A DNA stretch of 64,000 bases from Delphinapterus leucas (taxonomy: Eukaryota; Chordata; Mammalia; Artiodactyla; Monodontidae): positions 72,035,660 to 72,099,659 of the forward strand of contig NW_022098069.1 in assembly GCF_002288925.2 (NCBI RefSeq), read 5' to 3'. The position numbers and the translations under genes are program-made. The notes below the pieces were generated by a model. It saw only the letters and a program-made list of their open reading frames with translations. It was not told where the DNA came from and ran no database searches. This document shows, in pieces, positions 1 through 11,275 of this stretch; within the stretch, counting starts at the first letter, position 1; each line of letters begins with the position of its first letter.

Positions 1-2519
1 AGAAATGAGAGATGTGTTTGAATTTTGTTGTTATACAAACTGAAAAGTGCCTGCCAGAATTGGCGAAGCACAATAAAGAGTTATTCACTTGAGTGTTTGT
101 TCTAAAAGTCGCCATTGCCAATTTTTGAAGAAAAAAGCATAAAAACCTAGCTAATGCACCTAATACTACACCACAGGGTATATTTTTCTCCAACCCATCT
201 GGAAAGCAGCTAATGCCCTGAAACATGAGGATTGATAGCCCTTTTAATTTTTATCCTTGCCAGTGTAGGTCTTTAAAACATTTTATAACTTCTAAATCAG
301 ACATGTCAGTGTTTACATCAGAATACAAAATGGTAGACATGATCAAAACTCAAGAGCCTAATGATCAACAAAATTTCTCATGTTGCATGCAGCATACTGT
401 CTTATGCTGTAATTTGTAAGGAGTAAAACAAAACATGAAATGAATTCTAATTCAGTATATCTTAATAGGATATCTACCTGGTGGATTCCCAATCCATATA
501 TATATAAAATATTATGTGTATCATGGAGCAAATGATTACTTAGAGCAGAAAACTCACTCTGGTTGCCTCAGAGGTCTTAAAAGCATATAATCTGTAGCAA
601 TATGTTTATCTATAAAATAGAATTCAAAGGTAATTAATATGTGGGAGACATTTATAACCAAAGTTAAAAAAAATTAGAATTAAAGTTTTCTTAGATGTCA
701 TCTTACAAATATGCACTTTTACAAAGCAGATATTCCCTCTACAGTATTCACTGCAACATATTACCTTGCATCACAAAGAGGGATAAACCAAAAACAGTAA
801 GATGAACCTGAGCACTTCCCTAGAGAATATCACTCAATTTTTAAGAAAATAAACTTCAAATATTTTGCAACTCCTAAATATTTATACAAGCAATTTAGAG
901 AAAAGTATATTATTGAGTACTAATGGAAGTCAGAAATAGTACTTTGGTATTATAATAGTGTTAAGGCAGGGATTAGGAATGATCCTCTCCTAAGTATTCT
1001 TAAATAAGCAAGCACCATACCAAATGAAAAATAGTTATGACAAAAAGAGAATCCTGCTTTATTAATATGTTTTAAAATAAGATCTGTTTAGTTTCATCTC
1101 CTTGGATTTGGAATGTTCAGATGTGAATAAAGAGACAGAGAGACTGAGAAGCTTGGCCATACATGTGGACCCCATGGAAGCCAGAGGCAGACAGAAGAGG
1201 CTGACCAGTCTTGGAGGAGGACTCAGTCCCTTTTTATGTGAAATACAGAAGTGCAAGAACACTACCATGGTAGCTGATCCAAAAGGTCTTGCCTGATAAC
1301 CATGCCTATTTATACAATATGGACTATAAATGTCCTTGCCTTTGATTATTCAAAATAGCAATTTCAGTTTCGGAAGGTCTGTAGAGGGTAGTTATAGTGG
1401 ATTTGCAGAAGAGAAACATTAACTGAAGGGACAGAGTGCTGTCTCATTAATGCCAAACCAGATCCTCATATGATGCATCCACTGTCTTCACAAAATAGAA
1501 CTGGAGAATTATTTTTCTCATATATTTTATGAGAAATATTTTAAAGTTTTAATGTTAAAATAAATGTGGATATATTTTCAACAAATATAAGATTTCACTA
1601 AATTTTAAAATAAAACATAGAAAATCAAATGTTTGTTTTATATTGGGCAGTAGCAAGTTTCATTCCCAGAAACCTCCGTATAGTATAAGCTTGAATCTCC
1701 GTTACATTAGGGCTACCTTGGTAAAAATATTTCATAAGTCATAGTCTGTTAAGGGCAAAGCACTGGCTCTGAATTCGCTTTTTGAGCCCACATAACACTT
1801 ACTGGATATGAGGCCTTAGCCACTGCTTAATAGTTCTTTGCCTCATTCTCTCTTTTCTGAGACAGAAATAATTAATACATAACTAGAAGAATGCATGTAA
1901 ATAGGGAGATACATAACAAGCTTTCAGAAGGAGAATTGCCTTCATTACTATTACTATTAATAATAGTATTACTATTACTACCATTATTACTATTACTACT
2001 ATTACCACTTCTAATTCTACCACTAGTAGTGCTCCTCCTTTCACTGGGCACCTGCTTGAATACCTCCAAGGATGGTGGGTTCAATGCTATCTATAACAAG
2101 ATCTGTGTTGTTAGATGGATCAAAGAGTTTGTAGTGTTTTCCTTACTGTTATTAAACAAAAAACTGCCTCCCAATAATTTGTATCTACTTTAATTTTTTT
2201 TTCTCTTTACAGGAACAACTTCTCCTTACAATAACCCTTATTCAGATATCTGACATAAATGTCATATATCAAGTGGGTTTGCTCAATTTTCTCAAACACT
2301 TTTCATCTGAAGTGGTTCATATTATCATTACTGTCTTGTTCTCTCTCATCCAAATACGGTTTGGTTCCTCAGTGTACTTTGTAAATTCAGTGTTCTAAAT
2401 TGTATAAAGTGCTACTCATGCAGTCAGAACGACACAGGAAACATGAAATTCTTTTACATGTTAATTGGGAAACTTACTGTTAACTTTATATAGAATTGTG
2501 GTGGTGTATTTCCATTAAA
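1..2519. other. Unique AT-rich DNA, no gene seen
   Basis: Only short chance-length frames (up to 100 codons) are open here, and the longest of them is the trinucleotide tract at 1943-2035. I recognise no protein, RNA gene or dated repeat. The stretch around 1100-1260 is somewhat more G-rich than its flanks and may be an old unrecognised repeat. Confidence 0.6.
1943..2035. repeat. Imperfect ATT/ACT trinucleotide tract
   Basis: About 90 bp are built from TTA, CTA and TTC triplets with many interruptions. Because the period is three, both strands give long artificial open frames rich in leucine (plus) or serine/asparagine (minus). These frames are not evidence of a gene. Confidence 0.85.
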
Positions 2520-2527
2520 CTGACTGG

Positions 2528-3126
2528 CAGTGGTCCCCAACCTTTTTGGCACCAGAGACCATTTTCATGGAAGACAATTTTTCCATGGATTGGGGAGGGG
2601 GGGATGTATCGGGATGATTCAAGCACATTATATTTATTGTGCGCTTTATTTCTATTATTATTACATTGTAATATATAATGAAATAATTATACAACTCACC
2701 ATAATGCAGAATCAGTGGGAGCCCTGAGCTTGTTTTCACTTGCCACTCACTGATAGGGTTTTGATATGAGTCTGCAAGCAACTGATTTATTATGGTCTCT
2801 GTGCAGTCAAACCTCTCTGCTAATGATAATCTGTATTTGCAGCCGCTCCCCACCGCTAGCATCACCTCAGCTCCACCTCAGGTCATCAGGCATTAGATTC
2901 TCATAAGGAGCGTGCAACCTAGATCCCTCGCATGCGCAGTTCACAGTAGGGTTCGTGCTCCTATGAGAATCTAATGCCTCCACTGATCTGACAGGAGGCG
3001 GAGCTCAGAAGGTAATGCGAGCGATGAGGAGCAGCTGTAGATACAGATGAAGCTTCATGCTGGCCCGCCGGTCACCTCCTGCTGTGTGGCCTAACAGGCC
3101 ACAGACAGATACCATGGGGACCCCAG
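2528..3126 (-). mobile_element. MER1-type hAT-Charlie DNA transposon, non-autonomous
   Basis: The left end reads CAGTGGTCCCC and the right end, reverse-complemented, reads CTGGGGTCCCC: short hAT-type terminal inverted repeats. They are flanked by an 8-bp target duplication, ctgactgg at 2520-2527 and ctgactga at 3127-3134, the length expected of hAT elements. The interior has the internal palindrome typical of MER1, arms 2888-2911 and 2957-2979. No transposase is encoded. The right end has lost part of the G/C-rich subterminal sequence. Family assignment is by recognition; the minus strand matches the usual MER1 orientation. Confidence 0.88.
2888..2979. repeat. Internal inverted repeat of the MER1 element
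   Basis: The arms 2888-2911 and 2957-2979 are complementary over about 23 bp with one unpaired base, around a 45-nt loop holding a gcatgc palindrome. A transcript crossing it could fold into a long hairpin. The structure is a normal part of this transposon family. Confidence 0.85.
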
Positions 3127-3134
3127 CTGACTGA

Positions 3135-4557
3135 TATTCTGATGACTTCCCCTCTTTGGCTCCTTTAAATCATCTAGTCTTTATGCTTTAACCTCTTCTT
3201 TTTCTGAAAAGTGAGCATTCCTCTTCATCTCTATAATATTTTAAATTATCTGTTTGTTTGAATCTCTTATGGAACTTTAAGTCTTTGTGTACAGGTAAAA
3301 TCACATTCATCTTGATGTCTTCTGTGTTTACTGAATAAACATATAAGCAAAATACTAGATTGAGAATTCTAATTTTAAGTCCAAAATCTGGTGTTTCACT
3401 TTTAAATTCATATGCTTTGTAGTAAAATAGTCATAAAACTCTTTCCAAAATTTATTTAAAATGATGAACCAAGAAATAAAAAGCATCTACAACTTACTCC
3501 TGTAATATATATTCAATATGTAGAAATATGAGTACTTTATTCTTTTAATGTGAAACAAAATCATTTTAAAGGATCATTTAGATAATGCTCTATTGCTACA
3601 AGCACTAGTACAAATAATACTCTACACATGTAAAAACACAGATTTCAATATGCCTTAAATAATGCCTCATTAAAAAAAAGGTAACTTTTTATTCAAGAAC
3701 AATTTTTCCTTCTAAATTTGTTAAAGAAATTTCTTTAACAGATTAGCTTTTTTTTTTTTAACATATATAGTTGTCTTAATTTCTGGAGCAAAATTAAAAG
3801 TTACTGATGCAGAGAATTTTCCCTCTGTAAATGTCTGTAAAGAAATAATGATTTTATTAATAACCTAGAAATATGAGGTTTTTTAAAAACTGCATCATAG
3901 CATTTACAGATGGAAAAAAATTATACTTTCAAGAGTCATCTGTTGATGAAATCTTTAACTTGCTATTTGTTGGCACTTGTTTCAAGATAAATCACTTCTA
4001 TTTCATGTCTATGTTTATCAAAGTAATTTCATAAAATTCATCCCATTTAGGATGCTTCTATCAGGTGCTAAGGAAAAAAAAATGAGAATATTATCTTCAG
4101 TAATCTTAGAGCCAGAAAATGCTCTAATGGCAGAGTTCCACCTTAAATTTTTTAGTTTTAGTAAGGAAATTATTTTTTTTCATGCTGAGGCTGTGACTGT
4201 ATAATGACAAAGGAATATATAATAAAATTAATTTGATTAAATCAGAAATTTGACTTTTTAAAAATCAATATTTTTTTTCTTAAAACAAACAACAACAACA
4301 TGAAACAAAACCAAAAACTAAGCTCCCTTAATACAAAGTTCGAAATTTCTTCTACTTACCTTCTAGTCTACCAGGTACTTGAGTTTTAGATTATACCATT
4401 ATAAATCCCTTAAGGACCTTAAGAACATTAACTCAAAACTAAACAATTGACTTTTTACATTTATTTTGCTTAATATTTATGTTTACCTTCATTTTTATCC
4501 TCCTGGGTTTGCTGTCTTTTTTGATAAAATGAAACAGTCAAATGAAACTGACACTTT
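3135..4557. other. AT-rich DNA, no gene seen
   Basis: The stretch holds homopolymer T and A runs (for example 3751-3762) and short chance frames only. I recognise nothing else in it. Confidence 0.6.
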
Positions 4558-4569
4558 AAAAAGTCATGG

Positions 4570-4779
4570 GGCTTCCCTGGTGGCGCAGTGGTTGAGAGTC
4601 CGCCTGCCGATGCAGGGGACACGGGTTCGTGCCCTGGTCTGGAAAGATCCCACATGCCGCGGAGCGGCTGCGCCTGTGAGCCATGGCCGCTGGGCCTGCA
4701 CGTCCGGAGCCTGTGCTCCACAACAGGAGAGGCCACAACAGTGAGAGGCCCGTGTACCGTAAAAGAAAAAAAAAAAAAA
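4570..4779 (+). mobile_element. CHR-type cetacean SINE, young copy
   Basis: This is a full-length tRNA-derived SINE beginning ggcttccctggtggcgcagt. It has an RNA polymerase III A box near 4581-4591 and a B box at 4624-4634, then the GC-rich body ending in gtgagaggcccg and an A-rich tail (4761-4784, one G). The target duplication is aaaaagtcatgg at 4558-4569 and aaaaagtaatgg at 4780-4791, identical at 11 of 12 bases. Low divergence from the consensus as I remember it, and the long tail, suggest a recent insertion. The family (CHR-2 type) is the main reason for calling the genome cetacean. Confidence 0.93.
4581..4634 (+). promoter_or_regulatory. Internal Pol III promoter (A and B boxes) of the SINE
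   Basis: The A box is tggcgcagtgg at 4581-4591 and the B box ggttcgtgccc at 4624-4634. The B box differs from the tRNA-type consensus by T in place of A after GGTTCG. The spacing matches a tRNA-derived SINE. Whether the copy is transcribed cannot be seen. Confidence 0.7.
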
Positions 4780-4791
4780 AAAAAGTAATGG

Positions 4792-6763
4792 AAGACATCT
4801 CCAAATACTTCTAAGTGCTGAATTTTAGCACCGATGGTTTGCTGGACCTTTGAAATATCTCCTTTGATCTATGTAAGAGCAATATTGGCTTAGAAAGACG
4901 TTTAGCATATAGTCCTATTCTTTTTCCCCAAATTTATTTTCAATCACAATTTAAACAAAATGAAAATGTAGAGAGCATTAGGATTTATATGTTCTGAACC
5001 TTGAGATGTATAGCACTCTGGATGAAATCTATATAAGCGTTTTTAAGATGTGACTTTAAATATTAATCATGTAAACAGAAGCTTTTACTGGGGTTCTGTA
5101 TTGAGGCAGCTATTCGTTCATCTTTTCTATTCAAAGAAATATTTTTCTTGTAAAATGTTAAACACTTCTAAAAATTAAATCTTCATTATTCAAGAAATTA
5201 GAAGTAATAAAATCCTCTTCTCACTGTCATATAGTTTATATCTTCATAGCAGTGGATTATTCTCTAATTAAAAATACTTTATACCATTTTATAAGATGAG
5301 GTTCCTTTGCACCTACAAAGTGTCTACCCATTTTGCAACCCTCCATGAAGACTTTATCTGAACGTTTCGATGACACACAATATTTTCTCCCCCTTCTCAA
5401 CTCATTTTGCAATTATAATCTGCATATCTTTTGAATCATAGACCTCGTGATCTTATTTCATAGCTATTGTACAAAAATTTCATATGCTTTGCCACCCCCT
5501 TTCCCTTCCACTATGAAACTGGAAGCTTCTCAAGGCCATAGGCCATGTGGTAAATTTCTTCATATGTTGTCACAGCACCATTACTGAACAAAGCACAGAA
5601 CCAGTGATTAAAAAATATTTTATGTTTTGTGTAATTATTCCATTCCTACAACAAACTTCATTTGGTTATAACATTGAAAAATACCTTCTGAATTAACTTA
5701 CGATTTTGATGAGTGTTTATTAAAACTAATTTTATGTCAGAAGAACAAGTGTGTGGGGTAAACAGTATTTAGTCTCTAATAAGGATTGGCTTAAGTGATC
5801 GTAACTCTGACAAACATCATGCTGCCAGTCTAAGAGAAAACAGCTGGCAGACAACCAACAAATAAAAATTCTCAGTATTTTTTCTAAGGGTAAACCTAGG
5901 GTGAATTAAAGCTCTGAAGTCTACTAGAACAAGAATAACTAAAATATGTAAATTGTACTTTTTTCTTCCTGTCAACTAAATAGGCATGGTTTCATAAGCA
6001 TGATTTAATCCACAAAGCAGATGTACATTTTCCCAATGATGCTAAATGGAGCCAACTGGCTTGCAGAGTACTTTTTTCCCCCCTGTGGTTATTGGAAGTG
6101 ACAGGTTGAAAGAAGTAAGAATTATAATTTCAGGACATGGCAGTAGATGCAAAGAACTGAGTTCCAATCCTTTAGAGGAAATAGAAAAAAAAATAGAGAA
6201 AGAATAAAAGAAGGACATATAAGGGAAGAGTATTGGCATTGAAAGCAATGATGTCAACCAGAAATTACATTATGAAATAAGCAGTGACAATACTAAAAAG
6301 CAAGTATTGTAAGTCCCTAAATAGCTCTTCAACATGTACCTAAAGGGCTCTTATGTATTAATCAATTTCTATTCCACAAATTTGTTAGATGTTTGCTATC
6401 ATTTAACTATCCTCCCATGAATATCTAAATCCTTTCCTCAAAGAACCCACGTCATATCACATTTTTCTGGTATGGTGGCCTGGGAAGCTATACTTGCTGA
6501 ATCTGTAGACTTTTCTGGATAGGCCTATGGATTATAGCTCTCAGATGGCTTCTTATTCATTTCTGTATTTGTACCATATAGCTTAGTGTCTACTACACCA
6601 TAACTACCCTTTGGCATTTTTATATACAGACATGTATATTCAAATGGGTCAAGTATATAATGTTGTAGTCAAAAAAATCTAATCTCATTCTGAGTCCAAC
6701 ACTGATATGTATTAGCTAGCTGTATGGTATAATAAAAGTGGCAATCAAGTTTAAGCTCTTTGG
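4792..6763. other. Mostly unique DNA with a weak L2 match
   Basis: No gene is recognised. Apart from the possible L2 piece at 5480-5615 I see only AT-rich sequence and short chance frames. Confidence 0.55.
5480..5615 (+). mobile_element. Possible L2 LINE 3'-end fragment
   Basis: A C/T-rich start, then ctatgaaactggaagcttct, then a cacagcacc-like stretch ending near gcacagaacc follow the order of the L2 3' end (an 'aagctcc..gaggg' block followed by 'cagcacctag'). Divergence is high and this could be chance. Confidence 0.35.
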
Positions 6764-6858
6764 TTTTTAAAAGATTTAAATTAAATCTATGTAAAGCACT
6801 TCACTCTATACCCAGCATATAGTAGACATTCAATAAATGGAATTGATTGTTATTAATA
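6764..6858 (+). mobile_element. MIR SINE 3'-end fragment
   Basis: The order gtaaagcactt, agcatatagtagacattcaa, taaatg, ttgttatta is that of the MIR 3' end, which itself shares its tail with L2. It is old and diverged, without a promoter part. Confidence 0.65.
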
Positions 6859-7564
6859 ACAAACTTAAGGGCATTACAGAATTTGATCTTACAGTGAAGA
6901 AAACACATGAAATTCCAGTTCTCTTCTGAGTGACAGAAAAGGGTTTTAAAAGTTCTGGTATATTGGGCCTTCAGGTTTGCTTTTGCTTCCCAAGTCCAAA
7001 GTCCCTAATTAGAACCACACTGTGACAAGCTAGCTGAGTCCTTAATAGAGTTTTCTGCCTTGATTGGTTGAAGAGCTAAACTCTTCCTTACAAAGTTTGA
7101 ATTATCAGTGAGAGTCTTACACACTTTCAGCTCACATCAACAACTAGCTTTCATCCAGAATGAGGTACTTCAATTAAGATATTCAGGATACCCACAAGGA
7201 AAACTAGAATTTGAGCATATATTCAAGACCTTATTACTGCAGCAATAGACTGGGAAGAAGCTGAAATGTTTCAGAAATACATCTATCCTACGTATTGTAT
7301 TATATATCAGGAATTCAACAGCGTTTAATAAGAAACAGGGTATTTTTTTCGTGTACTTTGGATTTCATTATGTAGCTAAATCTAGTGTGGGCTGTATAAT
7401 TGCATTTAAGTGTGGGTGCCAGGAATCCCATGTTTTTTGTACCTCATAAGATGTACAAATGCACCAGGAAAAGAAAGCCAAAATATGAGAGTCTTATATA
7501 TGCACTACAGGATTTCAAAAGGCTCAACAATAACAATGATAACAAAAACAACAACAATTATAAG

Positions 7565-7679
7565 AGCAACTAAAATGTTGAGTGCTTACCACTATGTGCC
7601 AAGCACTGTTCTGTGTTCTTTACCTATGTTAACTCATCTAGCATCATGGGAATTCTGTGAGTTAAGTCTTGTTGTTATC
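7565..7679 (-). mobile_element. MIR SINE, part 1 (split by an LTR)
   Basis: Read on the plus strand, this is reverse-complement MIR: gagtgcttaccactatgtgc, aagcactgttctg, ctttacctatgttaactcat. The match stops at 7679 where the LTR begins and resumes at 8173, so the MIR was in place before the LTR arrived. Confidence 0.8.
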
Positions 7680-7710
7680 TGTGTAAGTCAGGGTTCTCCA
7701 GAGAAACAGA

Positions 7711-7747
<37 letters not shown>

Positions 7748-8172
7748 AGACCAAGAAGTCCCACAATTTGCCTTCTGCAAGCTGCAGAACCAGGACAGCT
7801 AGTTGCGTAACTCAACTGACTTACACAGTTCAAAGGCATGAGAAGGGTGGGGGGTAGATGTTGTAACTCCCTGTCTGAGTTGGAAACCCCAAGAAACAGG
7901 AGAGACAGAGTTCAAGGACAGGAGACAATGGATGTCTCAGCTCAAGCAGAGAGAATGAATTAGCCCTTCTTTCACATTTTTGTTCTATTCAGGCTCTCAG
8001 TAGATTGGATTATGCCCACTTGCCTTGGTGAGGGAGAGCTTTACTCAGTCTGCTACTTCAAAGGCTAATCTCTCCTGAAGATACCCTCACAGACACATCC
8101 AGAAACAATGTCTACCAGTTATCTGGGCATCCCTTAGCCCAGTCATGTTGACACATGAAATTAACCATCACA
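7680..8172 (-). mobile_element. Solo LTR of ERVL/MaLR-like type
   Basis: On the minus strand the element starts tgtgatggttaatttcatgt and ends with ctctggagaaccctga, then cttacaca, giving TG...CA ends. A CA-repeat (7719-7747) lies near its 3' end, where the related 5' LTR at 24255 also carries simple repeats after its AATAAA. The direct repeats are ttatc (7675-7679) and taatc (8173-8177), 4 of 5 bases matching. No internal retroviral sequence is attached, so this is a solo LTR. Confidence 0.75.
7719..7747. repeat. (AC)n microsatellite inside the solo LTR
   Basis: There are about 14 uninterrupted AC dinucleotides following acatacat. The plus-strand frame of 130 codons at 7410-7802 runs through this tract and through repeat DNA, and is not a gene. 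Confidence 0.95.
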
Positions 8173-8255
8173 TAATCTAAATTTTACATATGGATAAACT
8201 GTGGATTAGAGAGGTTAAATAATTTCTCCAACGTTAACTCTTAGTAAATAAATTT
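8173..8255 (-). mobile_element. MIR SINE, part 2
   Basis: The sequence attttacatatggataaact, then agagaggttaaataatttct, continues reverse-complement MIR from the point where part 1 stops at 7679. The join over the LTR restores the expected MIR order. Confidence 0.8.
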
Positions 8256-9819
8256 TAAAATATTTTACAAATTTTAATATATCTTGAGGGATAGGGGTAG
8301 ATAATTTGTCTAGTCTCTTTCAGGAGAAAATCTCTGCTTCTGCTGGAATACACTATATAGTTATTTATACTTATTTCATAGTTCATATTATACTTTTAAT
8401 AGTTAATATCTGATATTTCTAGATTATTTTCTTAATATTAGATTTTTCTTATATTTGAACTGCATGTTATTTCATAACAACTACAAAATTTCTTTAACCT
8501 TCTCTTAATTATCTAACTTTAAGAGAGAGAAGAACTGGTGGCTTCCAGTGGCTTCTAAGTCATTCAGGAAATGCAGATTTCTGGAGAGAAATACAAGACA
8601 GTACATCATTTATGGAGACTGACAGACAGGACTCCTCTAAGAAACTGCTGACTGAGCTATGACTTAAGATTCCTGAAGCAGCTGCCTCAACCTGGTCCAC
8701 TGCCTGTCTCCACAAGGAGGGACAAGATTATTTCTCTTTACTAGGAGTTTTCTGGTCTCTACATTTCTCAGAATATAGACTGTTATTCACAGAACCCAGT
8801 GAGAGAAAAATATTATCCTATCTCTAGAATCCATATTTTCTTTCCCATGATCAGTTTCTTCCCATAATGACTGACACTGAAAAAGTCAACTCTGTTGAGG
8901 AAACCCCAAATTCTACCTGTAGGTATAGGGTCTGCCCAATGCCTCAACCACAGAATCACACAGTTATCATACATGGACCTCTGCTTACAATATTGCTTTT
9001 ACATAAATAAAATAAAATGCAAGAAAAAGCAATTATGTTCAAATAGAGGAACTTTTAAATGATGATTTAAATAAACAGATATAGCTCTGGGTATAATTAA
9101 AACCATAATTCCAAAGGAGTTACAGGGTAAACAATATTTCAGGCTTTTTACAAAAATTTTAACAAAATTTTAATTTAACAAATTTGCAACAAATTTCATT
9201 TAAAAAAAGAGTTAAAGAGATTTCTATTGGTGACAAACTCACAGGTACTGCTAATAGTTCTGAAGTTAGTGAAAACAGAGATAAATTAATTTTACCCATA
9301 ATTGTTCAACTTTCCCTTAGCCTTTCATCTGCAAACTCTTTGACGGTGCATTCATTCTAGATTATTAACCCTCGTGTAGAGGCAAATAAGAGGATTTAAG
9401 AGGGGCCTTCATAAAAGGGGCCTGACGATACTGTTGATATTGAGACAAGAAGTCAAGAATAGCAAAGTTTGCTTTAAATAATTTGAATGAGGTAAATGAA
9501 CTCAGCATCTCAAAACCCCAAGGAAGTCTACTATTCACACATAAATGTATTTTAGGAGAGTTAGAAATCAAACAAAAATGAGATTTGGTTAATTTTGGCA
9601 TTACTTGGGACATTATATGCATTTGAAATTGAAACTCCATTGGAGGAAAAACTGAGATCCACATGGAAATTTAGTAATAAAATTTGGAAAACGAAAAATT
9701 GTTTGAAGGAAACCAATTGTTTTAAAATGTATAGGCCCCCAAAAGAGGGAGACTGAGTTAATCTTTTGATCCTCAAAATACAGAGTGAACCTTACTAACA
9801 TCTGGGTAACATAAACAAT
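8256..9819. other. Unique DNA, no gene seen
   Basis: Three overlapping minus-strand frames of up to 99 codons lie at 9365-9801 but resemble nothing I know and have no coding character. No repeat family is recognised. Confidence 0.55.
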
Positions 9820-9935
9820 GTGGTGATGAACATCTTTGTATAAAACCCTGTGTACATCTGTGTATGATTCTTAGGATATATTTCTAAAAGCAGAATTTTT
9901 AGTTCAAAGGATATAAAATATAGAGGAGTGAATAG
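9820..9935 (-). mobile_element. Old L1 fragment, antisense
   Basis: The words tgatgaacatctttgtataa, gtacatctgtgtatgattct and taggatatatttctaaaagc follow the antisense order of the ORF2 C-terminal region of old L1 elements. It is short and diverged. Confidence 0.5.
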
Positions 9936-10239
9936 CATTGTGATCATAAATGCCCCTGTTAAAGAAATAAAGACACATTTCAGACACCTGCCTGCAGGTT
10001 ACCCTCTCCACTAAACCTTACAATGTTTGCCACTGGAGCAGCTTTGCTGGTTTCATCCCTAAAGCAGCCGTATCTGTTAACATGACCACTCCACCTGCTT
10101 CTTAAAGAGTTAAAACCTAGCTGGGACTAAAAAACTGAAAATCAGCTGACACTGAAAATGAAACAAATAATCTCACTATTAACACTGTAAGAGCAGACAC
10201 TTACAATGCTAGCTGCAAAGTTAATAGGAAACATTGTTT

Positions 10240-10280
10240 TCCCCAAGGTCACCCAGCAGCTATAAAATGACAGAACAATG
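10240..10280 (-). mobile_element. MIR core fragment
   Basis: The words ccccaaggtcacccagcagc and aaaatgacagaac match the antisense MIR core block. At only about 40 bp, the call rests on one conserved block. Confidence 0.45.
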
Positions 10281-10299
10281 GCCTCTAAGTAACTATGGC

Positions 10300-10320
10300 T
10301 TTTTTTTTTTTTTTTTTTTT
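10300..10320. repeat. T21 homopolymer
   Basis: This is an uninterrupted run of 21 T. No SINE or LINE body adjoins it on the side where an antisense tail would need one, so its origin is unclear. Confidence 0.9.
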
Positions 10321-10929
10321 ACAATGATGTTCCCAGACCCACTTTGCTATACCCATATAACTAACACCAGGAATATCCAAGTGCTAAACTATTCTCACTT
10401 CATGGCAGCAACCAATCCCTACTTAATATCCCATTTCCTAATCTGACCACAGAAACACAACTGATCTATGCTACCCTTAGTTTCCTCCTCAGAATCCCTT
10501 GGGGGGAACCCAAATCTTTCAAAAGATGCTTCCCTCTTTCCTTTTGTTCAGTGGCATTCTGTGGTTCCCCTTGGGTGCCCTGCTTCATTGAAGAAAGTCA
10601 AAAAATATGATTTTGTCAGACTACAGTACTGTGCTTAGCGGGTCTTTGGCATTAGCAGTTCACTCACATTATAATTTGTCATCAAGCACATCCATGCTTT
10701 CCACTAGCTCAGACAACCACTGCCAAGCTGTGTAGTTCCCTCCCACAATAGACCACTCTCCATTCTATCACTGCTTCATCTACTTTTCATTCTCCAGTAC
10801 TGACCCCTTGCTCCCCCTTATCTCTGACTCCTGTGACTATTAGATTATTGAAGGGCTGCTTGGCAAAGCCATTGCCTCTACCCTCTGATATCATGAGGCT
10901 CTTTGGGTTTTTCTGCTGTAAACTACTCT

Positions 10930-11275
10930 GAAATGCCTACGTGACAACTAATCTTAACCATCTCACAAGCACATAAAATTTAGTATGTCAAAACGTAAAG
11001 TCTTGGCTTTCCACCTGGAACATAATGTTTTTTCAGTCGTTGTCTTTTTAGCTCCACTCTATACAACTGGTTAAACTAAATACTTGATGTTCTACCTCTC
11101 TTCACGAATTTCAATCCATCAACAAGTTCTGCCAACTCTAATTCAACAAGATAGACCTAGAAGCATCCTCTGCCTCCATCTTTACTGCTATTCTAAACTT
11201 GTCCAAGACATTATTATCTCTTACATACTCTTCCCTGATAAGTTCTTAACTGTGCTTCCAACTTATTTTGGTTAT
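10930..11275 (+). mobile_element. L2 LINE ORF2-region fragment
   Basis: The blocks tcttggctttccacctggaa, gctccactctatacaactgg, aatttcaatccatcaacaag and tctgcctccatctttactgc follow the order of the L2 ORF2 C-terminal region, read sense. Divergence is high, as expected of a mammal-wide repeat, and many stops and indels are present. Confidence 0.65.

Noticed and set aside
7410..7802. 130-codon open frame, the longest in the window
   Set aside because: It runs through a MIR, the edge of an LTR and an AC microsatellite; the protein is Thr/His repeats and unrelated sequence.
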